Assembly: GCF_001556515.1 (NCBI RefSeq)
Contig: NZ_LSJA01000130.1
Coordinates: 1-64,000 of the forward strand
Direction of reading: 5' to 3'
DNA from: Caulobacter sp. CCH9-E1
GTDB lineage: Bacteria > Pseudomonadota > Alphaproteobacteria > Caulobacterales > Caulobacteraceae
Length of the DNA: 64,000 nucleotides
The position numbers were made by a program, and so were the translations under genes. This document shows, piece after piece, positions 8,796-18,437 of this stretch. Under the pieces are notes generated by a model. The model worked only from the letters and a program-made list of their open reading frames with translations, was not told the DNA's origin and searched no databases. Numbering within the stretch: position 1 is the stretch's first letter; each line of letters begins with the position of its first letter.

Positions 8796-8917
8796 ACGAC
8801 ACCCATTCCGAGATCCTTGCGACACTATGCCACTGTCGGTTGGGCGACGGGGTTAAGCACCGTTAGCCAAATCATCCCGCATCCTCCCCGCGTTCAAGCG
8901 AAGGCGGAGATATCGAC

Positions 8918-10717
8918 ATGGCGTCCCTCGGGCGGAAAGTCATGGGTGCGGCGGCGGGCGCGGCCCTGTTGTGCGCGGCGACGGCCGGAACGGGCCTCTG
9001 GGTGGCCCATAGCCTCGACTCCGCCCTGGTCCGCGCCGAGACCTCCGCCCGCATCCTGCGCCTGCACATGCACGGCGACATGATGCATGACGCCCTGCGC
9101 GCCGATGTCATGGGCGCCATCATGTCCAGCGATCCGGCGCTTGGCGTCGATCTGAAAGCCGTCCGCGCCGACCTGGCCGAGCACACCGCCGCCTTCAAGC
9201 AGGACATCGCCGAGGGCGGCAAGCTGGCCCAAGACCCGGCGATCAGCGCCGCGCTTTCCGAGGTCAAGGCGCCGCTGGCCGCCTATATCGCCGCCGCCAA
9301 CGGCATCGTCGCCGTGGCCGACACCGATCCGGCCGGCGCCCGCGCCCGCCTGCCCGACTTCGCGACGCAGTTCTCGGCGCTCGAAGGCAAGATGGAGGCG
9401 GCCTCGGGCAAGATCGAGGCCGCCGCCACCCGCGACGCCAACGACGCCAAGTCGCTGGGCCTTCTGGGCCAGGGCCTGATGGGCGCCTTGCTGCTGACCG
9501 CCGCCATCTTCGCCGGCCTGCTGATCGTCGCGGTCCGCCAGGGCCTGATCCTGCCGCTGACGTCGGTGACCAAGGCCCTGCGCGCCCTGGCCAATGGCGA
9601 TGTCAATGTCGTCCTGCCGGTCATCAAGAGCCGCGACGAGATCGGCGAGATGACCCACGCCCTGCGCGCCTTCCACGACACCATCGAGGCGCGCCAGAAG
9701 GACCTCGAGGCCGCCGATGTGCGCGAGGCGCTGGAAATCGAGCGCCGCGAAGCCGAGCGCCGTCGCGACGAGGCCGACGCCGTGCAGAACGCTGTCGTCA
9801 GCAGCCTGGCCGAGGCGCTGGATCACCTGTCGGACGGCGACCTGTCGCATCGGATCGACCGCCACTTCCCGGAAGGCTACGAGCGGCTGCGCGTCGACTT
9901 CAACGCCGCCGTCGAGAAACTGTCGGCCGTCATCGCCGCCTCGCTCGAGGCCACCAACATGATCCACGGCGGCTCGCGCGAGATCACCTCGGCCGCCGAC
10001 GACCTGGCTCGGCGCACGGAACAGCAGGCCGCCAGCCTGGAAGAAACCGCCGCCGCGCTCGACCAGATCACGGCCAAGGTGCGCCAGACCGCCGAGACGA
10101 CCGGCCGCACGCGCTCGGTGGTCGAGCGCGCCCGCGAGGCCGCCAGCGCCAGCGGCGACATCGTCGACCAGGCCGTCGGGGCCATGGAGGCGATCGAGAA
10201 GTCCTCCTCCCAGATCGGCAAGATCATCGTCGTGATCGACGAAATCGCCTTCCAGACCAACCTTCTGGCGCTGAACGCCGGGGTCGAGGCGGCCCGGGCG
10301 GGCGAAGCCGGTCGCGGCTTCGCGGTCGTCGCCCAGGAAGTCCGGGCGCTGGCCCAGCGCTCCGCCGACGCCGCCAAGGAGATCAAGGACCTGATCGACA
10401 CCAGCTCGGCCGAGGTCGATCATGGCGTCCAGCAGGTTGGCCGCACCGGCGAGGTGCTGCGCGCCATCGCCGCCGAGGTGCAGCAGATCGACGGCCTGGT
10501 GCGCGACATGGCCGCCTCCGCCGCCGAACAGGCGCGCGGTCTGGTCGAGGTCAATGGCGCCGTGGCCCAGATGGATCAGGTCACCCAGCAGAACGCGGCC
10601 ATGGTCGAGCAGACCACCGCCGCCAGCCACGCCCTGGCCCAGGAAGCCACCCGCCTGGCCCAACGCATGGGCGAGCTGCGCATCAGCGCCGAGGCGCGGA
10701 GCGCGGCGGCGGCTTAA
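8918..10717 (+). CDS. Methyl-accepting chemotaxis protein
   Basis: A 599-residue transmembrane chemoreceptor. TM1 is about residues 8-28 and TM2 about 185-206, leaving a roughly 155-residue periplasmic helical sensor. A HAMP domain follows (about 207-260, LPLTSVTKALRALANGDVNV) and then a second HAMP-like element (about 290-335, LSDGDLSHRI). The cytoplasmic signalling domain (about 345-585) carries the hairpin-tip signature IDEIAFQTNLLALNAGVEAA, where CheA/CheW bind. The C-terminus (ARSAAAA) lacks a CheR-binding pentapeptide. A good AAGGCGGAG ribosome site precedes the ATG. It converges on moaC with seven bases between the genes. The ligand is unknown. Confidence 0.93.
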   Translation: MASLGRKVMGAAAGAALLCAATAGTGLWVAHSLDSALVRAETSARILRLHMHGDMMHDALRADVMGAIMSSDPALGVDLKAVRADLAEHTAAFKQDIAEGGKLAQDPAISAALSEVKAPLAAYIAAANGIVAVADTDPAGARARLPDFATQFSALEGKMEAASGKIEAAATRDANDAKSLGLLGQGLMGALLLTAAIFAGLLIVAVRQGLILPLTSVTKALRALANGDVNVVLPVIKSRDEIGEMTHALRAFHDTIEARQKDLEAADVREALEIERREAERRRDEADAVQNAVVSSLAEALDHLSDGDLSHRIDRHFPEGYERLRVDFNAAVEKLSAVIAASLEATNMIHGGSREITSAADDLARRTEQQAASLEETAAALDQITAKVRQTAETTGRTRSVVERAREAASASGDIVDQAVGAMEAIEKSSSQIGKIIVVIDEIAFQTNLLALNAGVEAARAGEAGRGFAVVAQEVRALAQRSADAAKEIKDLIDTSSAEVDHGVQQVGRTGEVLRAIAAEVQQIDGLVRDMAASAAEQARGLVEVNGAVAQMDQVTQQNAAMVEQTTAASHALAQEATRLAQRMGELRISAEARSAAAA

Positions 10718-10724
10718 GAACCGA

Positions 10725-11195
10725 CTATCCCGCCGACCAGTCGCCGGACTTGCCGCCCGTTTTCTCCAGCAGGCGCACGGCTTCGATGACCATGCCCTTC
10801 TCGGCGGCCTTCAGCATGTCGTAGATCGTCAGGCAGGCGATCGAGGCGGCCGTCAGGGCCTCCATCTCGACGCCCGTCGGGCCCGTGGTCTTGACCCGCG
10901 CGGTGACGGCGAGGCCGCCGTCGGCCGGCTCGACCGAGACCTCGACCTTCGACAGCGCCAGGGGATGGCACAGCGGGATCAGGTCCGAGGTCCTCTTGGC
11001 CGCCATGACGCCGGCCAGCTCGGCCACGGCGCGCACGTCGCCCTTGCGGCCCGAACCGGACACCGCCAGCGCCAGGGTCTCGGGGCTCATCCGCACGAAT
11101 CCGGCGGCGACCGCCTCGCGCGCCGTGGCCGGCTTGTCGGAGACGTCGACCATGCGGGCGCGGCCCTGGTCGTCGATGTGGGTGAGCTTGCTCAT
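10725..11195 (-). CDS. moaC: Cyclic pyranopterin monophosphate synthase MoaC
   Basis: A 156-residue MoaC, which together with MoaA converts GTP to cyclic pyranopterin monophosphate, the first step of molybdenum cofactor synthesis. Family signatures include [18 protein letters not shown] at the N-terminus, [18 protein letters not shown] and [16 protein letters not shown]. It is the last gene of the leftward moaA-moaD-moaE-moaB-moaC operon, 13 bases after moaB. The C-terminus ([12 protein letters not shown]) is normal. Confidence 0.96.
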   Translation of the reverse strand: MSKLTHIDDQGRARMVDVSDKPATAREAVAAGFVRMSPETLALAVSGSGRKGDVRAVAELAGVMAAKRTSDLIPLCHPLALSKVEVSVEPADGGLAVTARVKTTGPTGVEMEALTAASIACLTIYDMLKAAEKGMVIEAVRLLEKTGGKSGDWSAG

Positions 11196-11208
11196 CGCTG
11201 AAGCAACC

Positions 11209-11763
11209 TCATTGTTCCAGCAGGCGGGGCATCAGCTCGACCATGTTGCAGGGCTTGTGGCGGCTGTCGAGTTGGGCGCTGATCACCTTGTCCCAGCCGT
11301 CCTTCACCGCGCCGTTGCTGCCCGGCAGGCAGAAGACGAAGACGCCGCCGATCAGGCCGGCGGTGGCGCGCGACTGCAGGGTCGAGAGCCCCACCGACGC
11401 ATAGGACACCAGGTGGAACACCACCGAGAACCCGTCGATCTTCTTGTCGAACAGCGGCTCCAGCGCCTCGACCGTGACGTCGCGGCCCGTCAGGCCGGTG
11501 CCGCCGGTGGTGACGATGGCGTCGACGCTCTCGCTGTCGATCCACCCACGGACCTGGGCGCGGATCGTCTCGATGTCGTCGCGGACCACGACGCGGCCGG
11601 CCAGCTCATGGCCAGCGGCCGTGATCCGTTCGACCAGGATCTGGCCGGAGGTGTCGGTCGCCTCGTCGCGGGTGTCGGAGATGGTCAGCACCGCCACGCG
11701 CACGGGCTTGAACGGCAGCTCCGGCTTGATTCCGCCGCCCGGCTTCAGGCCCGCGTCCGACAT
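11209..11763 (-). CDS. moaB: Molybdopterin adenylyltransferase-type protein MoaB
   Basis: A 184-residue MoaB/MogA-family protein that probably adenylylates molybdopterin before metal insertion. The MPT-binding fold is visible from [19 protein letters not shown] through [17 protein letters not shown], the canonical TGGTG loop. It has a short N-terminal extension ([15 protein letters not shown]). It sits between moaE (12 bases away) and moaC. I cannot tell from sequence whether it acts as MoaB or MogA; no separate mogA is seen here. Confidence 0.92.
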   Translation of the reverse strand: MSDAGLKPGGGIKPELPFKPVRVAVLTISDTRDEATDTSGQILVERITAAGHELAGRVVVRDDIETIRAQVRGWIDSESVDAIVTTGGTGLTGRDVTVEALEPLFDKKIDGFSVVFHLVSYASVGLSTLQSRATAGLIGGVFVFCLPGSNGAVKDGWDKVISAQLDSRHKPCNMVELMPRLLEQ

Positions 11764-11775
11764 CCGTCTCTCCGT

Positions 11776-12219
11776 TCAATCCCAGCGTTGAGCGTCGGTC
11801 CTATCGCGGTCCGTCGGCTCGATCCAGCGCGCGCCGTCCGGGCCGTGCTCCTTCTTCCAGAAAGGCGCGCGGCTCTTCAGATAGTCCATCAGGAAGTCGC
11901 AGGCCTCGAACGCCTCGCGACGGTGCGCGGCGGCGGTGGCGACAAAGACGATGGCCTCGCCGGGCGCGATCCGGCCGACGCGGTGGACGATCCGGACGTC
12001 CTGGAGCTGGAAGCGCGCCATGGCCTGGGCGGCGACCTCGCTGATCGCCGCCTCGGTGAAGCCGGGATAGGCCTCAAGCTCCAGCGCCGCGGCGGCGCCC
12101 TGCTCGGCGCGGGCCAGGCCGACGAAGGTCGCCACGGCGCCGGTCTCGGCGCGGTCGGCGCAGAAGGCCGTGACCAGGGCGCCGGGCTCGAAAGGCCGGT
12201 CGGTCAGGGCGACCGTCAT
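11776..12219 (-). CDS. moaE: Molybdopterin synthase catalytic subunit MoaE
   Basis: A 147-residue MoaE that, with MoaD, inserts two sulfurs into cyclic pyranopterin monophosphate to form molybdopterin. Signatures are GAVATFVGLARAEQG near the start, LELEAYPGFTEAAISEV, the RIVHRVGRIAPGEAIVFV strand and HRREAFEACDFLMDYLKSRA with the catalytic-region Lys, then FWKKEH. Start MTVALTDR (ATG at 12219) overlaps the moaD stop by four bases, which fits coupled production of the two subunits. Confidence 0.95.
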   Translation of the reverse strand: MTVALTDRPFEPGALVTAFCADRAETGAVATFVGLARAEQGAAAALELEAYPGFTEAAISEVAAQAMARFQLQDVRIVHRVGRIAPGEAIVFVATAAAHRREAFEACDFLMDYLKSRAPFWKKEHGPDGARWIEPTDRDRTDAQRWD

Positions 12220-12455
12220 CCGCCGCTCATCGGCGGCAGGAAGGCGACCTCGGTCCCGGCGGCCAGCGCCGCTTCGCCGCGAACCAGGACCTTGTCGACG
12301 GCGACCTGGACGCCCGGCGCGGCGAGGGCCTCGCCCAGGGCCGCGTCCTCGGCGGCGAGCGCCGCGCGCAGGGCGGAAAGATCGCCGGCCTCGATCGGCC
12401 GATCGCGCCAGCCGGCCTGGTCGGCCAGGCGTCCGAACAGCAGCACCCGCGCCAC
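12216..12455 (-). CDS. moaD: Molybdopterin synthase sulfur carrier subunit MoaD
   Basis: A 79-residue ubiquitin-like sulfur carrier. Its C-terminus is the obligatory Gly-Gly (FLPPMSGG), which is thiocarboxylated to donate sulfur through MoaE. The N-terminus MARVLLFGRLADQAGW is typical. The start is a GTG at 12455, two bases after the moaA stop codon. It overlaps moaE by four bases. Too short and too deeply embedded in the operon to be confused with anything else. Confidence 0.92.
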   Translation of the reverse strand: MARVLLFGRLADQAGWRDRPIEAGDLSALRAALAAEDAALGEALAAPGVQVAVDKVLVRGEAALAAGTEVAFLPPMSGG

Positions 12456-12457
12456 GC

Positions 12458-13501
12458 CTAGCCCCCCGTCGTCGACATGTGCCGCGCCACGGCTGGGCGG
12501 GCGGCGGCGATCTGGAAGTCGTGCCCCCGGGGCTTGGCGCCGATGGCCGCGAAGATCGCCTGGCGCAGACCGTCCTCGTCGGCGCCCGAACGCAGCACGG
12601 CCCGCAGATCGCTGGCGTCGTCGCGACCAAGGCAGGTGTGCAGCGTGCCGGTGCAGGTCAGGCGCACGCGGTTGCAGGCGTCGCAGAAATTGTGGCTGAG
12701 CGGGGTGATGAAGCCGAGCCGTCCGCCGGTCTCGGCGATCCGCACGTAGCGAGCGGGCCCGCCGGTGACGAGGGGGATGTCCTGCAGCGTCCAGAACGAG
12801 GCCAGGTCGCGACGCACCTCGGCCAGCGACAGGAACTGGTCGGTGCGGTCCTGCTCGACCTCGCCCAGCGGCATGGTCTCGATCAGGCTGACGTCGCAGC
12901 CACGGGCGTGGGCCCAGGCGATCAGATCCGGCAGCACCCCGGCGTTGTCGTCCTTCAGCGCCACGGCGTTGATCTTGACCTTCAGGCCGGCGGCCTGGGC
13001 CGCGTCGATCCCGGCGATCACCCGCGCGACGTCGCCGCCCCGGGTCAGCCGTCGGAAGGTCACCGGGTCCAGGGTGTCGAGCGAGACGTTGATCCGTCGC
13101 ACACCGTGAGAAGCGAGCTCGGCCGCGTAGCGCTCCAGCTGGGCGCCGTTGGTGGTCAGGGTCAGCTCGTCCAAAGCCCTGGACTTCAGGTGCCGGGACA
13201 GGCGCTCGACCAGGGTCATGAAGCCCTTGCGCACCAGCGGCTCGCCGCCGGTCAGGCGCAGCTTGCGCACGCCCAGCCCCACGAACGCCGAGGCCAGGCG
13301 ATCCAGCTCCTCCAGGGTCAGCACGTCGGCCTTCGGCAGGAAGGTCATGTGCTCGGCCATGCAATAGACGCAGCGCAGGTCGCAGCGGTCGGTGACGGAG
13401 ACGCGCAGATAGGTGACGGCGCGCCCGAAGCCGTCCACCAAGGCGGGCGGGCTGGTCGTGGCCAAGACCGCTTGCGCGGGGCTGTCGTCATAGGGCGTCA
13501 T
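12458..13501 (-). CDS. moaA: GTP 3',8-cyclase MoaA (radical SAM)
   Basis: A 347-residue radical-SAM enzyme that, with MoaC, rearranges GTP. The N-terminal SAM [4Fe-4S] motif is in [13 protein letters not shown], and the C-terminal substrate-binding cluster has [18 protein letters not shown] (CxxC plus a distal Cys). The C-terminus ends in Gly-Gly (STTGG), which the family requires for activity. First gene of the moa operon. It diverges from a molybdenum-cofactor cytidylyltransferase-like gene with 29 bases between starts. Confidence 0.95.
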   Translation of the reverse strand: MTPYDDSPAQAVLATTSPPALVDGFGRAVTYLRVSVTDRCDLRCVYCMAEHMTFLPKADVLTLEELDRLASAFVGLGVRKLRLTGGEPLVRKGFMTLVERLSRHLKSRALDELTLTTNGAQLERYAAELASHGVRRINVSLDTLDPVTFRRLTRGGDVARVIAGIDAAQAAGLKVKINAVALKDDNAGVLPDLIAWAHARGCDVSLIETMPLGEVEQDRTDQFLSLAEVRRDLASFWTLQDIPLVTGGPARYVRIAETGGRLGFITPLSHNFCDACNRVRLTCTGTLHTCLGRDDASDLRAVLRSGADEDGLRQAIFAAIGAKPRGHDFQIAAARPAVARHMSTTGG

Positions 13502-13530
13502 GTCTGGCCGGAAGATAGGCGCTGGAACAG

Positions 13531-14175
13531 ATGACGCAAAGCCAAAGCCCAGTCTTGGACGTTTTGGTCTTGGCGGCCGGGCGCGGCGCGCGGTTCGGCG
13601 GCGACAAGCTGCTGGCCGATCTGAAGGGCGCGCCCCTGGTCGCGTGGGCCCTGCGGACCGCCCTCGCCGCGCCCGCGCGCCGGGTTCTGGTCGCGGTCGG
13701 AGACGATCCGCGGCTGATCGCGGCGCTGAGGGCCGAAGCGATGCGCCTGGAAGCGCTGGAGCGCCTTGTGCTCGTCCCCGCGCCCGGCGCCGCCGAGGGC
13801 ATGGGAGCGTCCCTGAGCGCCGTCGCGGCGGCCGTGTCGGAGGATGTCGATGGCGTCTTTGTCTTTCTGGGCGACATGCCGGCGATCCGCTCCGAAACGC
13901 CGGCGCGCCTGGCGACCGCGTTGGATGGGCCCGACCGCATCGTCGTTCCCGTCCACAACGGACGGCGCGGCCATCCGGTGCTGTTCGGCGCGAACTGGCT
14001 GGCCGCCCTCAGGACGCGCGAGGGCGACGAGGGCGCGCGGGAGCTGATCGCCGGGGCCGGACCACGCCTCAGCCCCGTGGAGGTCGAAGACCCCGGCGTG
14101 CTGCTCGACGTCGATCGACCCGAGGATCTGGCCCGGATCGGGCCCGTTACTGAAGCGGGCGCTCGGGATCGCTGA
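13531..14175 (+). CDS. MocA-type molybdenum cofactor nucleotidyltransferase
   Basis: A 214-residue NTP-transferase of the MobA/MocA superfamily. The nucleotide-binding loop [26 protein letters not shown] with the Mg-binding Asp and [13 protein letters not shown] are visible. In this family, cytidylyltransferases (MocA) make the MCD form used by xanthine-dehydrogenase-type enzymes. The divergent moa operon on one side and an IorAB-type hydroxylase just downstream support MocA over MobA. The C-terminus ([14 protein letters not shown]) is typical. The 3' end overlaps the next convergent gene by 29 bases. Confidence 0.85.
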   Translation: MTQSQSPVLDVLVLAAGRGARFGGDKLLADLKGAPLVAWALRTALAAPARRVLVAVGDDPRLIAALRAEAMRLEALERLVLVPAPGAAEGMGASLSAVAAAVSEDVDGVFVFLGDMPAIRSETPARLATALDGPDRIVVPVHNGRRGHPVLFGANWLAALRTREGDEGARELIAGAGPRLSPVEVEDPGVLLDVDRPEDLARIGPVTEAGARDR

Positions 14176-14365
14176 GGATTTCCTGGATCTTGGCGACCAG
14201 GGCCAAAGCGCCTTCGGTGTCGCCGCGCTCCTGCATCGCCGCCAGCCGGGGCACCAAGACCAGCAAGACCCTGCGATGATCCTCGCGGATGCGCGACAGA
14301 GCTTCGCGGAACTCCGCGATATCGTCCTCGATCTCGTCCTCCGAGGACCCGGACAGCTCGGCCAT
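14147..14365 (-). CDS. Small hypothetical acidic protein
   Basis: A 72-residue, strongly helical charged protein. The acidic N-terminus (SSEDEIEDDIAEFREALS) is followed by IREDHRRVLLVLVPRLAAMQ and a C-terminal helix ([16 protein letters not shown]). No signal peptide or membrane segment. I do not recognise a family. It lies between the MocA-type gene (3' ends overlap) and the molybdenum hydroxylase large subunit, on the same strand as the latter but upstream of nothing in that operon. Helical, amphipathic pattern and normal codon use make it a plausible gene. Confidence 0.6.
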   Translation of the reverse strand: MAELSGSSEDEIEDDIAEFREALSRIREDHRRVLLVLVPRLAAMQERGDTEGALALVAKIQEILSDPERPLQ

Positions 14366-14436
14366 GAACACCCCACGCATTGGCGAACAGGCGCACAATG
14401 CTCGGATAGGTCGATTTCGTCCAGCTTGCCGCGCCG

Positions 14437-16611
14437 TCAGGCGCCCCGGATCAGGGGAAGTCGGCGGGTGGCGCGTTGGTCGAGCGCGAGAAGAGCGTTG
14501 GCGACCGCGGGACCGATCACCGGCGTGCCTGGCTCGCCCACGCCGCTCGGCGGGTTGCCAGAGGGGACGATGTAGGTCTCGACCGTCGGCGCCTCGTTGA
14601 TCCGCAGCACGCGGTAGGCGTCGAAATTGCCCTGGTCGACCTTGCCGTCCGTCAGGGTCACCTCGCCGAACAACGCCGCCGACAGGCCGTAGCAGGTCCC
14701 GCCCTCCATCTGGGCGGCGATCTGGTCGGGCGAGATCGCCACGCCGCAGTCGATGGCGGTGACCACGCGGCCGACGCGCGGGACCCCGTCCTCGACCTTG
14801 ACCTCGGCGATCTGGGCCACGACCGAGCCGAAGCTCTCGTGCACGGCGACGCCGCGCGTCCAGCCGGGCGTCACGGCCTGGCCGGCCTTCTCGACCGCGT
14901 GGTTCAGAACCGCCAGATGCCGATCCGCCCCGGCCTTGCGATAGAGCGCCCGACGGTAGTCGATCGGGTCCTTGCCGGCCTGGCGCGCCAATTGATCGAT
15001 CGTGTGCTCCATGACGAAGGCCGTGTGGGTCGCGCCCACCGAACGCCACCATAGCACCGGCACGCCGACGTCCGGGCAGGCGACCTGGGCGTCGACCACG
15101 GGCGTGGCCTTGAGATAGGGCGACCCCGCCGCGCCCTCGACCGCCGTCTGGTCCGCCCCCTGGCCCGCCGGCATGGGCGAGCCCTTCATGATCGACTGGG
15201 TGACGATCCGGTGGCGCCAGGCGGCCGAATAACCGTCCTTGTCCAGCTTGACCTTGACCGCGTGGACGACGATCGGGCGGAAGTAGCCGGCCCGCATGTC
15301 GTCCTCCCGCGTCCAGACCAGCTTCACCGGCCGACCGTCGCCGACCGTCTTGGCGATGTGGACGCACTCGGCGACATAGTCGGACTGGAAATTGGCGCGG
15401 CGGCCGAACGAGCCGCCGGCGAACAGCGTCTCGATCTCGACCGACCCTGGCAGGCAGCCCACGATCTTGGCCGCGTTCAGTTGGTCCAGGGTCTGGCCCT
15501 GCGAGCCGAACGTCAGCCTGACCTTGGACCCGTCCACCGAGGCGACGCAGTTCATCGGCTCCATGGTGGCGTGGGCGAGGTACGGAAACTCATAAGTCGC
15601 CTCGAACACGCCGTCGCCCTTGGCCGAGGCCAGGGACGAAGCGTCGCCGCGCTGGTCGAACGGCTCCCACTTGGCCGAGGCGTCCTTGCCGGCGGCGATG
15701 TCCTTGAACAGCTGGGTGATGGCGGCCGAGCCGCGCTTTTCCGCCTCCGCCTCGTCCCAGGTGATGTTGAGGGCCTCGCGGCCCAGCTTGGCGGCGTAGG
15801 TGTTCTGGGCGACCACCGCCACGCCGGACGGGATCTGGAAGACGTCGACCACGCCCGGAACCTGCTTGGCCGGGGCGGCGTCGAAGCTCTTCACCTTGGC
15901 GCCGAAGCGCGGCGGGTGCGCGACCATGGCGGTCAGCATGTTCGGCAGATGGACGTCCTGGGTGTAGCGCGCCGTCCCGTCGCTCTTGGCCTGGGAGTCC
16001 TTGCGGCGCACGCGGTCCGTGCCGATCAGGGCGAAGGCCTGGGGGTCCTTCAGCTTGACGTCCTTGGGCGGCGGAACCTTGGCGGCGTCGGCCAAGAGCT
16101 CGGCGAAGGCGGCGGTCTTGCCCGAGGCGTGGGTCAGCACGCTGTCCTTGACGGTGATCTCGCCGACCGGGACGTTCCAGCGATTGCCGGCGGCCTGCAC
16201 GAACATGGCGCGGGCCGTCGCGCCGGCCTTACGAAGCTGTTCCCACGAGTTCGAGATCGCGGACGAGCCGCCCGTCAGCTGGGCCCCCAGGGAGCCGTTC
16301 GCATAGAGCTTGGCGTTGGCCGGGGCCTGCTCGACCCGCACACGGCTCCAGTCGGCGTCCAGCTCCTCGGCGACGATGGCCGAGAGGCCGGCGTGATTGC
16401 CCTGGCCGAACTCGATGTGCTTGGAGATCACCGTCACCGCGCCGTCGGGGGCGATCTTGATGAACGGGCCAAAGGCGCCGACCTCGACCTTGGAGCCCAT
16501 GCTCATCAGGTCGGCCGGCGAGCAGCCGACCAGCAGTGAGCCGCCGACCAGAGAGGCCGCCACGACCACGTCCCGGCGGCTGGGCGCCTCGGGCTTGAAG
16601 GGAGCGTTCAT
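14437..16611 (-). CDS. IorB-like molybdenum hydroxylase large subunit
   Basis: A 724-residue xanthine-oxidase-superfamily large subunit, closest in architecture to the isoquinoline 1-oxidoreductase / aldehyde dehydrogenase beta subunit. The N-terminus has a twin-arginine-type signal ([20 protein letters not shown]), so the folded, cofactor-loaded complex is probably exported by Tat or lipid-anchored. Mo-binding segments include [36 protein letters not shown] and the C-terminal [18 protein letters not shown] with the catalytic Glu. It overlaps the small Fe-S subunit by four bases. The substrate cannot be read from the sequence; N-heterocycles or aldehydes are typical. Confidence 0.9.
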   Translation of the reverse strand: MNAPFKPEAPSRRDVVVAASLVGGSLLVGCSPADLMSMGSKVEVGAFGPFIKIAPDGAVTVISKHIEFGQGNHAGLSAIVAEELDADWSRVRVEQAPANAKLYANGSLGAQLTGGSSAISNSWEQLRKAGATARAMFVQAAGNRWNVPVGEITVKDSVLTHASGKTAAFAELLADAAKVPPPKDVKLKDPQAFALIGTDRVRRKDSQAKSDGTARYTQDVHLPNMLTAMVAHPPRFGAKVKSFDAAPAKQVPGVVDVFQIPSGVAVVAQNTYAAKLGREALNITWDEAEAEKRGSAAITQLFKDIAAGKDASAKWEPFDQRGDASSLASAKGDGVFEATYEFPYLAHATMEPMNCVASVDGSKVRLTFGSQGQTLDQLNAAKIVGCLPGSVEIETLFAGGSFGRRANFQSDYVAECVHIAKTVGDGRPVKLVWTREDDMRAGYFRPIVVHAVKVKLDKDGYSAAWRHRIVTQSIMKGSPMPAGQGADQTAVEGAAGSPYLKATPVVDAQVACPDVGVPVLWWRSVGATHTAFVMEHTIDQLARQAGKDPIDYRRALYRKAGADRHLAVLNHAVEKAGQAVTPGWTRGVAVHESFGSVVAQIAEVKVEDGVPRVGRVVTAIDCGVAISPDQIAAQMEGGTCYGLSAALFGEVTLTDGKVDQGNFDAYRVLRINEAPTVETYIVPSGNPPSGVGEPGTPVIGPAVANALLALDQRATRRLPLIRGA

Positions 16612-17063
16612 CGGACGCCTCCCTCGGCCACGTCCTTGATCGCGGCGCGGATGCGCTGATAGGCGCCGCAGCGGCAGATGTTCCCGGCCATGGCGCTATC
16701 GATGTCCTCGTCCGAGGGCTTGGGCTTCTCGGCCAGCAGGGCGACCGCCGACATGATCTGGCCGGACTGGCAGTAGCCGCATTGGGGCGCGTCGTGGCGA
16801 ACCCAGGCCTGCTGCACCGGATGGACGCCGCCCAGACCTTCGATGGTGGTGATCTTGCCGGCGCCGACGGCGGCGATCGGCGTCACGCAAGAGCGGACCG
16901 GCTGACCGTCGAGATGCACCGTACAGGCGCCGCATTGGGCCATGCCGCAGCCGAACTTGGTTCCGGTCAGTCCCAGCTCGTCGCGCAGGACCCACAAAAG
17001 CGGCGTATCCGGCGCGGCCTGCGCCGTCACCGGCTTGCCATTGATGTCCAGTGTCACAGCCAT
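16608..17063 (-). CDS. IorA-like [2Fe-2S] small subunit
   Basis: A 151-residue electron-transfer subunit with two [2Fe-2S] clusters. The plant-ferredoxin-type site is [15 protein letters not shown] with a following Cys (SCVTPIAA), and the second is [10 protein letters not shown] plus [11 protein letters not shown]. This is the standard small subunit of two-subunit (no FAD) xanthine-oxidase-family enzymes, which usually pass electrons to a cytochrome. It carries no signal peptide and would be co-exported with the large subunit, with which it overlaps by four bases. Confidence 0.93.
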   Translation of the reverse strand: MAVTLDINGKPVTAQAAPDTPLLWVLRDELGLTGTKFGCGMAQCGACTVHLDGQPVRSCVTPIAAVGAGKITTIEGLGGVHPVQQAWVRHDAPQCGYCQSGQIMSAVALLAEKPKPSDEDIDSAMAGNICRCGAYQRIRAAIKDVAEGGVR

Positions 17064-17216
17064 GCGCCTTCGCCTCCCTCGAAGACGGACGCGGCGCGCC
17101 CGCGTCGAAAGCTAACACCGTTCACATTGGACTTGACCAGAGTAAATCGCGATCGCCTGGATCGGTGCGCCCCAAACCCGCTATGGTCGAGACCTCGACC
17201 ACCCGGAGGCTCCGAC

Positions 17217-17528
17217 ATGCGGCGCGCGCTCATCCTTCTCGCCCTGCTGTCCCTGACCGCGGCGGGCTGCGCGACCCTGGCGCCAGACGCCACCGACGCG
17301 CCGATCCGCTATCGCTGCCAGGCGGGCAAAGGCTTCACGGCCGCCTATGCGCTGCACGGCAAGCGGGTGGTGGTGACCGCCGGCGGGATCACCCGGACGC
17401 TGAAACTGGCGCGCTCTGGCTCCGGCGCGCGCTATACGGCGGGACAGGCGGAAATCTGGGGCAAGGGCCCCGCCGCCACGCTCAAGGGCTTTCCTGGCGG
17501 CCCTTATCTGGACTGCAGCTCGCAATAG
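17217..17528 (+). CDS. MliC-like lipoprotein, putative C-type lysozyme inhibitor
   Basis: A 103-residue lipoprotein. Residues 1-18 are a type II signal ending in the lipobox LTAAGC. The mature part matches the MliC/C-lysozyme-inhibitor fold: IRYRCQAGKGFTAAY, then the SGSGARYTAGQAEIWGKGPAATL segment, which in MliC carries the Ser and Lys that enter the lysozyme active site, and a second Cys near the C-terminus (LDCSS) for the conserved disulfide. ATG at 17217. The next gene follows after 12 bases. Confidence 0.82.
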   Translation: MRRALILLALLSLTAAGCATLAPDATDAPIRYRCQAGKGFTAAYALHGKRVVVTAGGITRTLKLARSGSGARYTAGQAEIWGKGPAATLKGFPGGPYLDCSSQ

Positions 17529-17540
17529 CTCGAGGACCGC

Positions 17541-18437
17541 GTGGATTCCTTTCCCGCCTATTTCTCCCTGGCCGGGCGCACGATCGTGATCGCCGGTTCG
17601 GGCGAACCGGCCGAGGCCAAGGCGCGCCTGTTCGAGGGGTCTCCAGCGACAATCGTGCGCCTGCGGGCCCCCGAGGCGTTCTCGCCCGCCGCCTACGAGG
17701 GCGCGGTCCTGGTGTTCGTGGGCGACGCCGACGAGGCCTTCGTCCAGGCCGCCGTCAAGGCCGCGCGGGCGGCCGGCGCCCTGCTCAACGTGGTCGATCG
17801 CCCAGCGCTCTGCGATTTCAACACGCCGGCCATCATTGACCGGGGACAGGTGGTGGCGGCGGTCGGCACGGGCGGTTCGGCGCCGGTGATGGCGACCCTG
17901 CTGCGCAACGCCATCGAGACCCAACTGCCCGAAGGCATGGGCCGCGTCGCCGCCCTGCTGGCCCGCCTTCAGGACGAGGTGCGCCGCGCCCTGCCCGTCC
18001 TGCACGAGCGGCGGGCCTTCCTGCGCGCGGCGGTGCGGGGCGAAGCGGCCCAGGCGGCCTTGGACGGCGACATGGCGCGGGCCGAGGCGTTGCTGCGCGA
18101 GGCGCTGACCAAGGGCGTGACACGCGCGGGCGGCGTCCAGTTCCTCGCCGCGGCGGGCCCCGTCGATCTGCTGAGTCTGCGCGCGATCCGCGCCCTCGGA
18201 ACCGCCGATGTCGCGGTCATCGATCCAGAGGCCGATCCGGAGGTGGTCAAGCTGGCGCGGCGCGACATCGAACGCCTGGCGCCGGACGAGGCTGAGGCGG
18301 ATCACCTGGCGGCGTTGGCGCGCGAAGGACGGCAGGTCGTCTGGCTGCACGCGCGGCCCGCGGCGCCCGCCCTGCTGGAAGCCCTGCGGCGCGCGGGCGT
18401 CGCCGTGGAGATCCTGCCCGTCGCCCAGGCGGACTAG
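17541..18437 (+). CDS. Precorrin-2 dehydrogenase (CysG N-domain) with truncated SUMT domain
   Basis: A 298-residue protein. Residues 1-195 are the CysG N-terminal bifunctional domain: the NAD-binding IAGSGEPAEAKARLF, NVVDRPALCDFNTPAIIDRG with the active-site-region Asp, and GTGGSAPVMATLLRNAIE. This part would oxidise precorrin-2 and chelate iron to form siroheme. Residues 197-298 resemble only the start of a uroporphyrinogen-III methyltransferase (GPVDLLSLRAIRALGTADVAVID); the rest of that domain is absent, so the methylation step must come from another protein. GTG start at 17541. The TAG stop (18435-18437) lies in the outer stem of a palindromic repeat. Confidence 0.85.
   Translation: MDSFPAYFSLAGRTIVIAGSGEPAEAKARLFEGSPATIVRLRAPEAFSPAAYEGAVLVFVGDADEAFVQAAVKAARAAGALLNVVDRPALCDFNTPAIIDRGQVVAAVGTGGSAPVMATLLRNAIETQLPEGMGRVAALLARLQDEVRRALPVLHERRAFLRAAVRGEAAQAALDGDMARAEALLREALTKGVTRAGGVQFLAAAGPVDLLSLRAIRALGTADVAVIDPEADPEVVKLARRDIERLAPDEAEADHLAALAREGRQVVWLHARPAAPALLEALRRAGVAVEILPVAQAD

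Noticed and set aside
8853..8867. Possible CtrA-like box (TTAA-N7-TTAA) upstream of the chemoreceptor
   Set aside because: The second half reads TAGC rather than TTAA, so the match is too weak to call.
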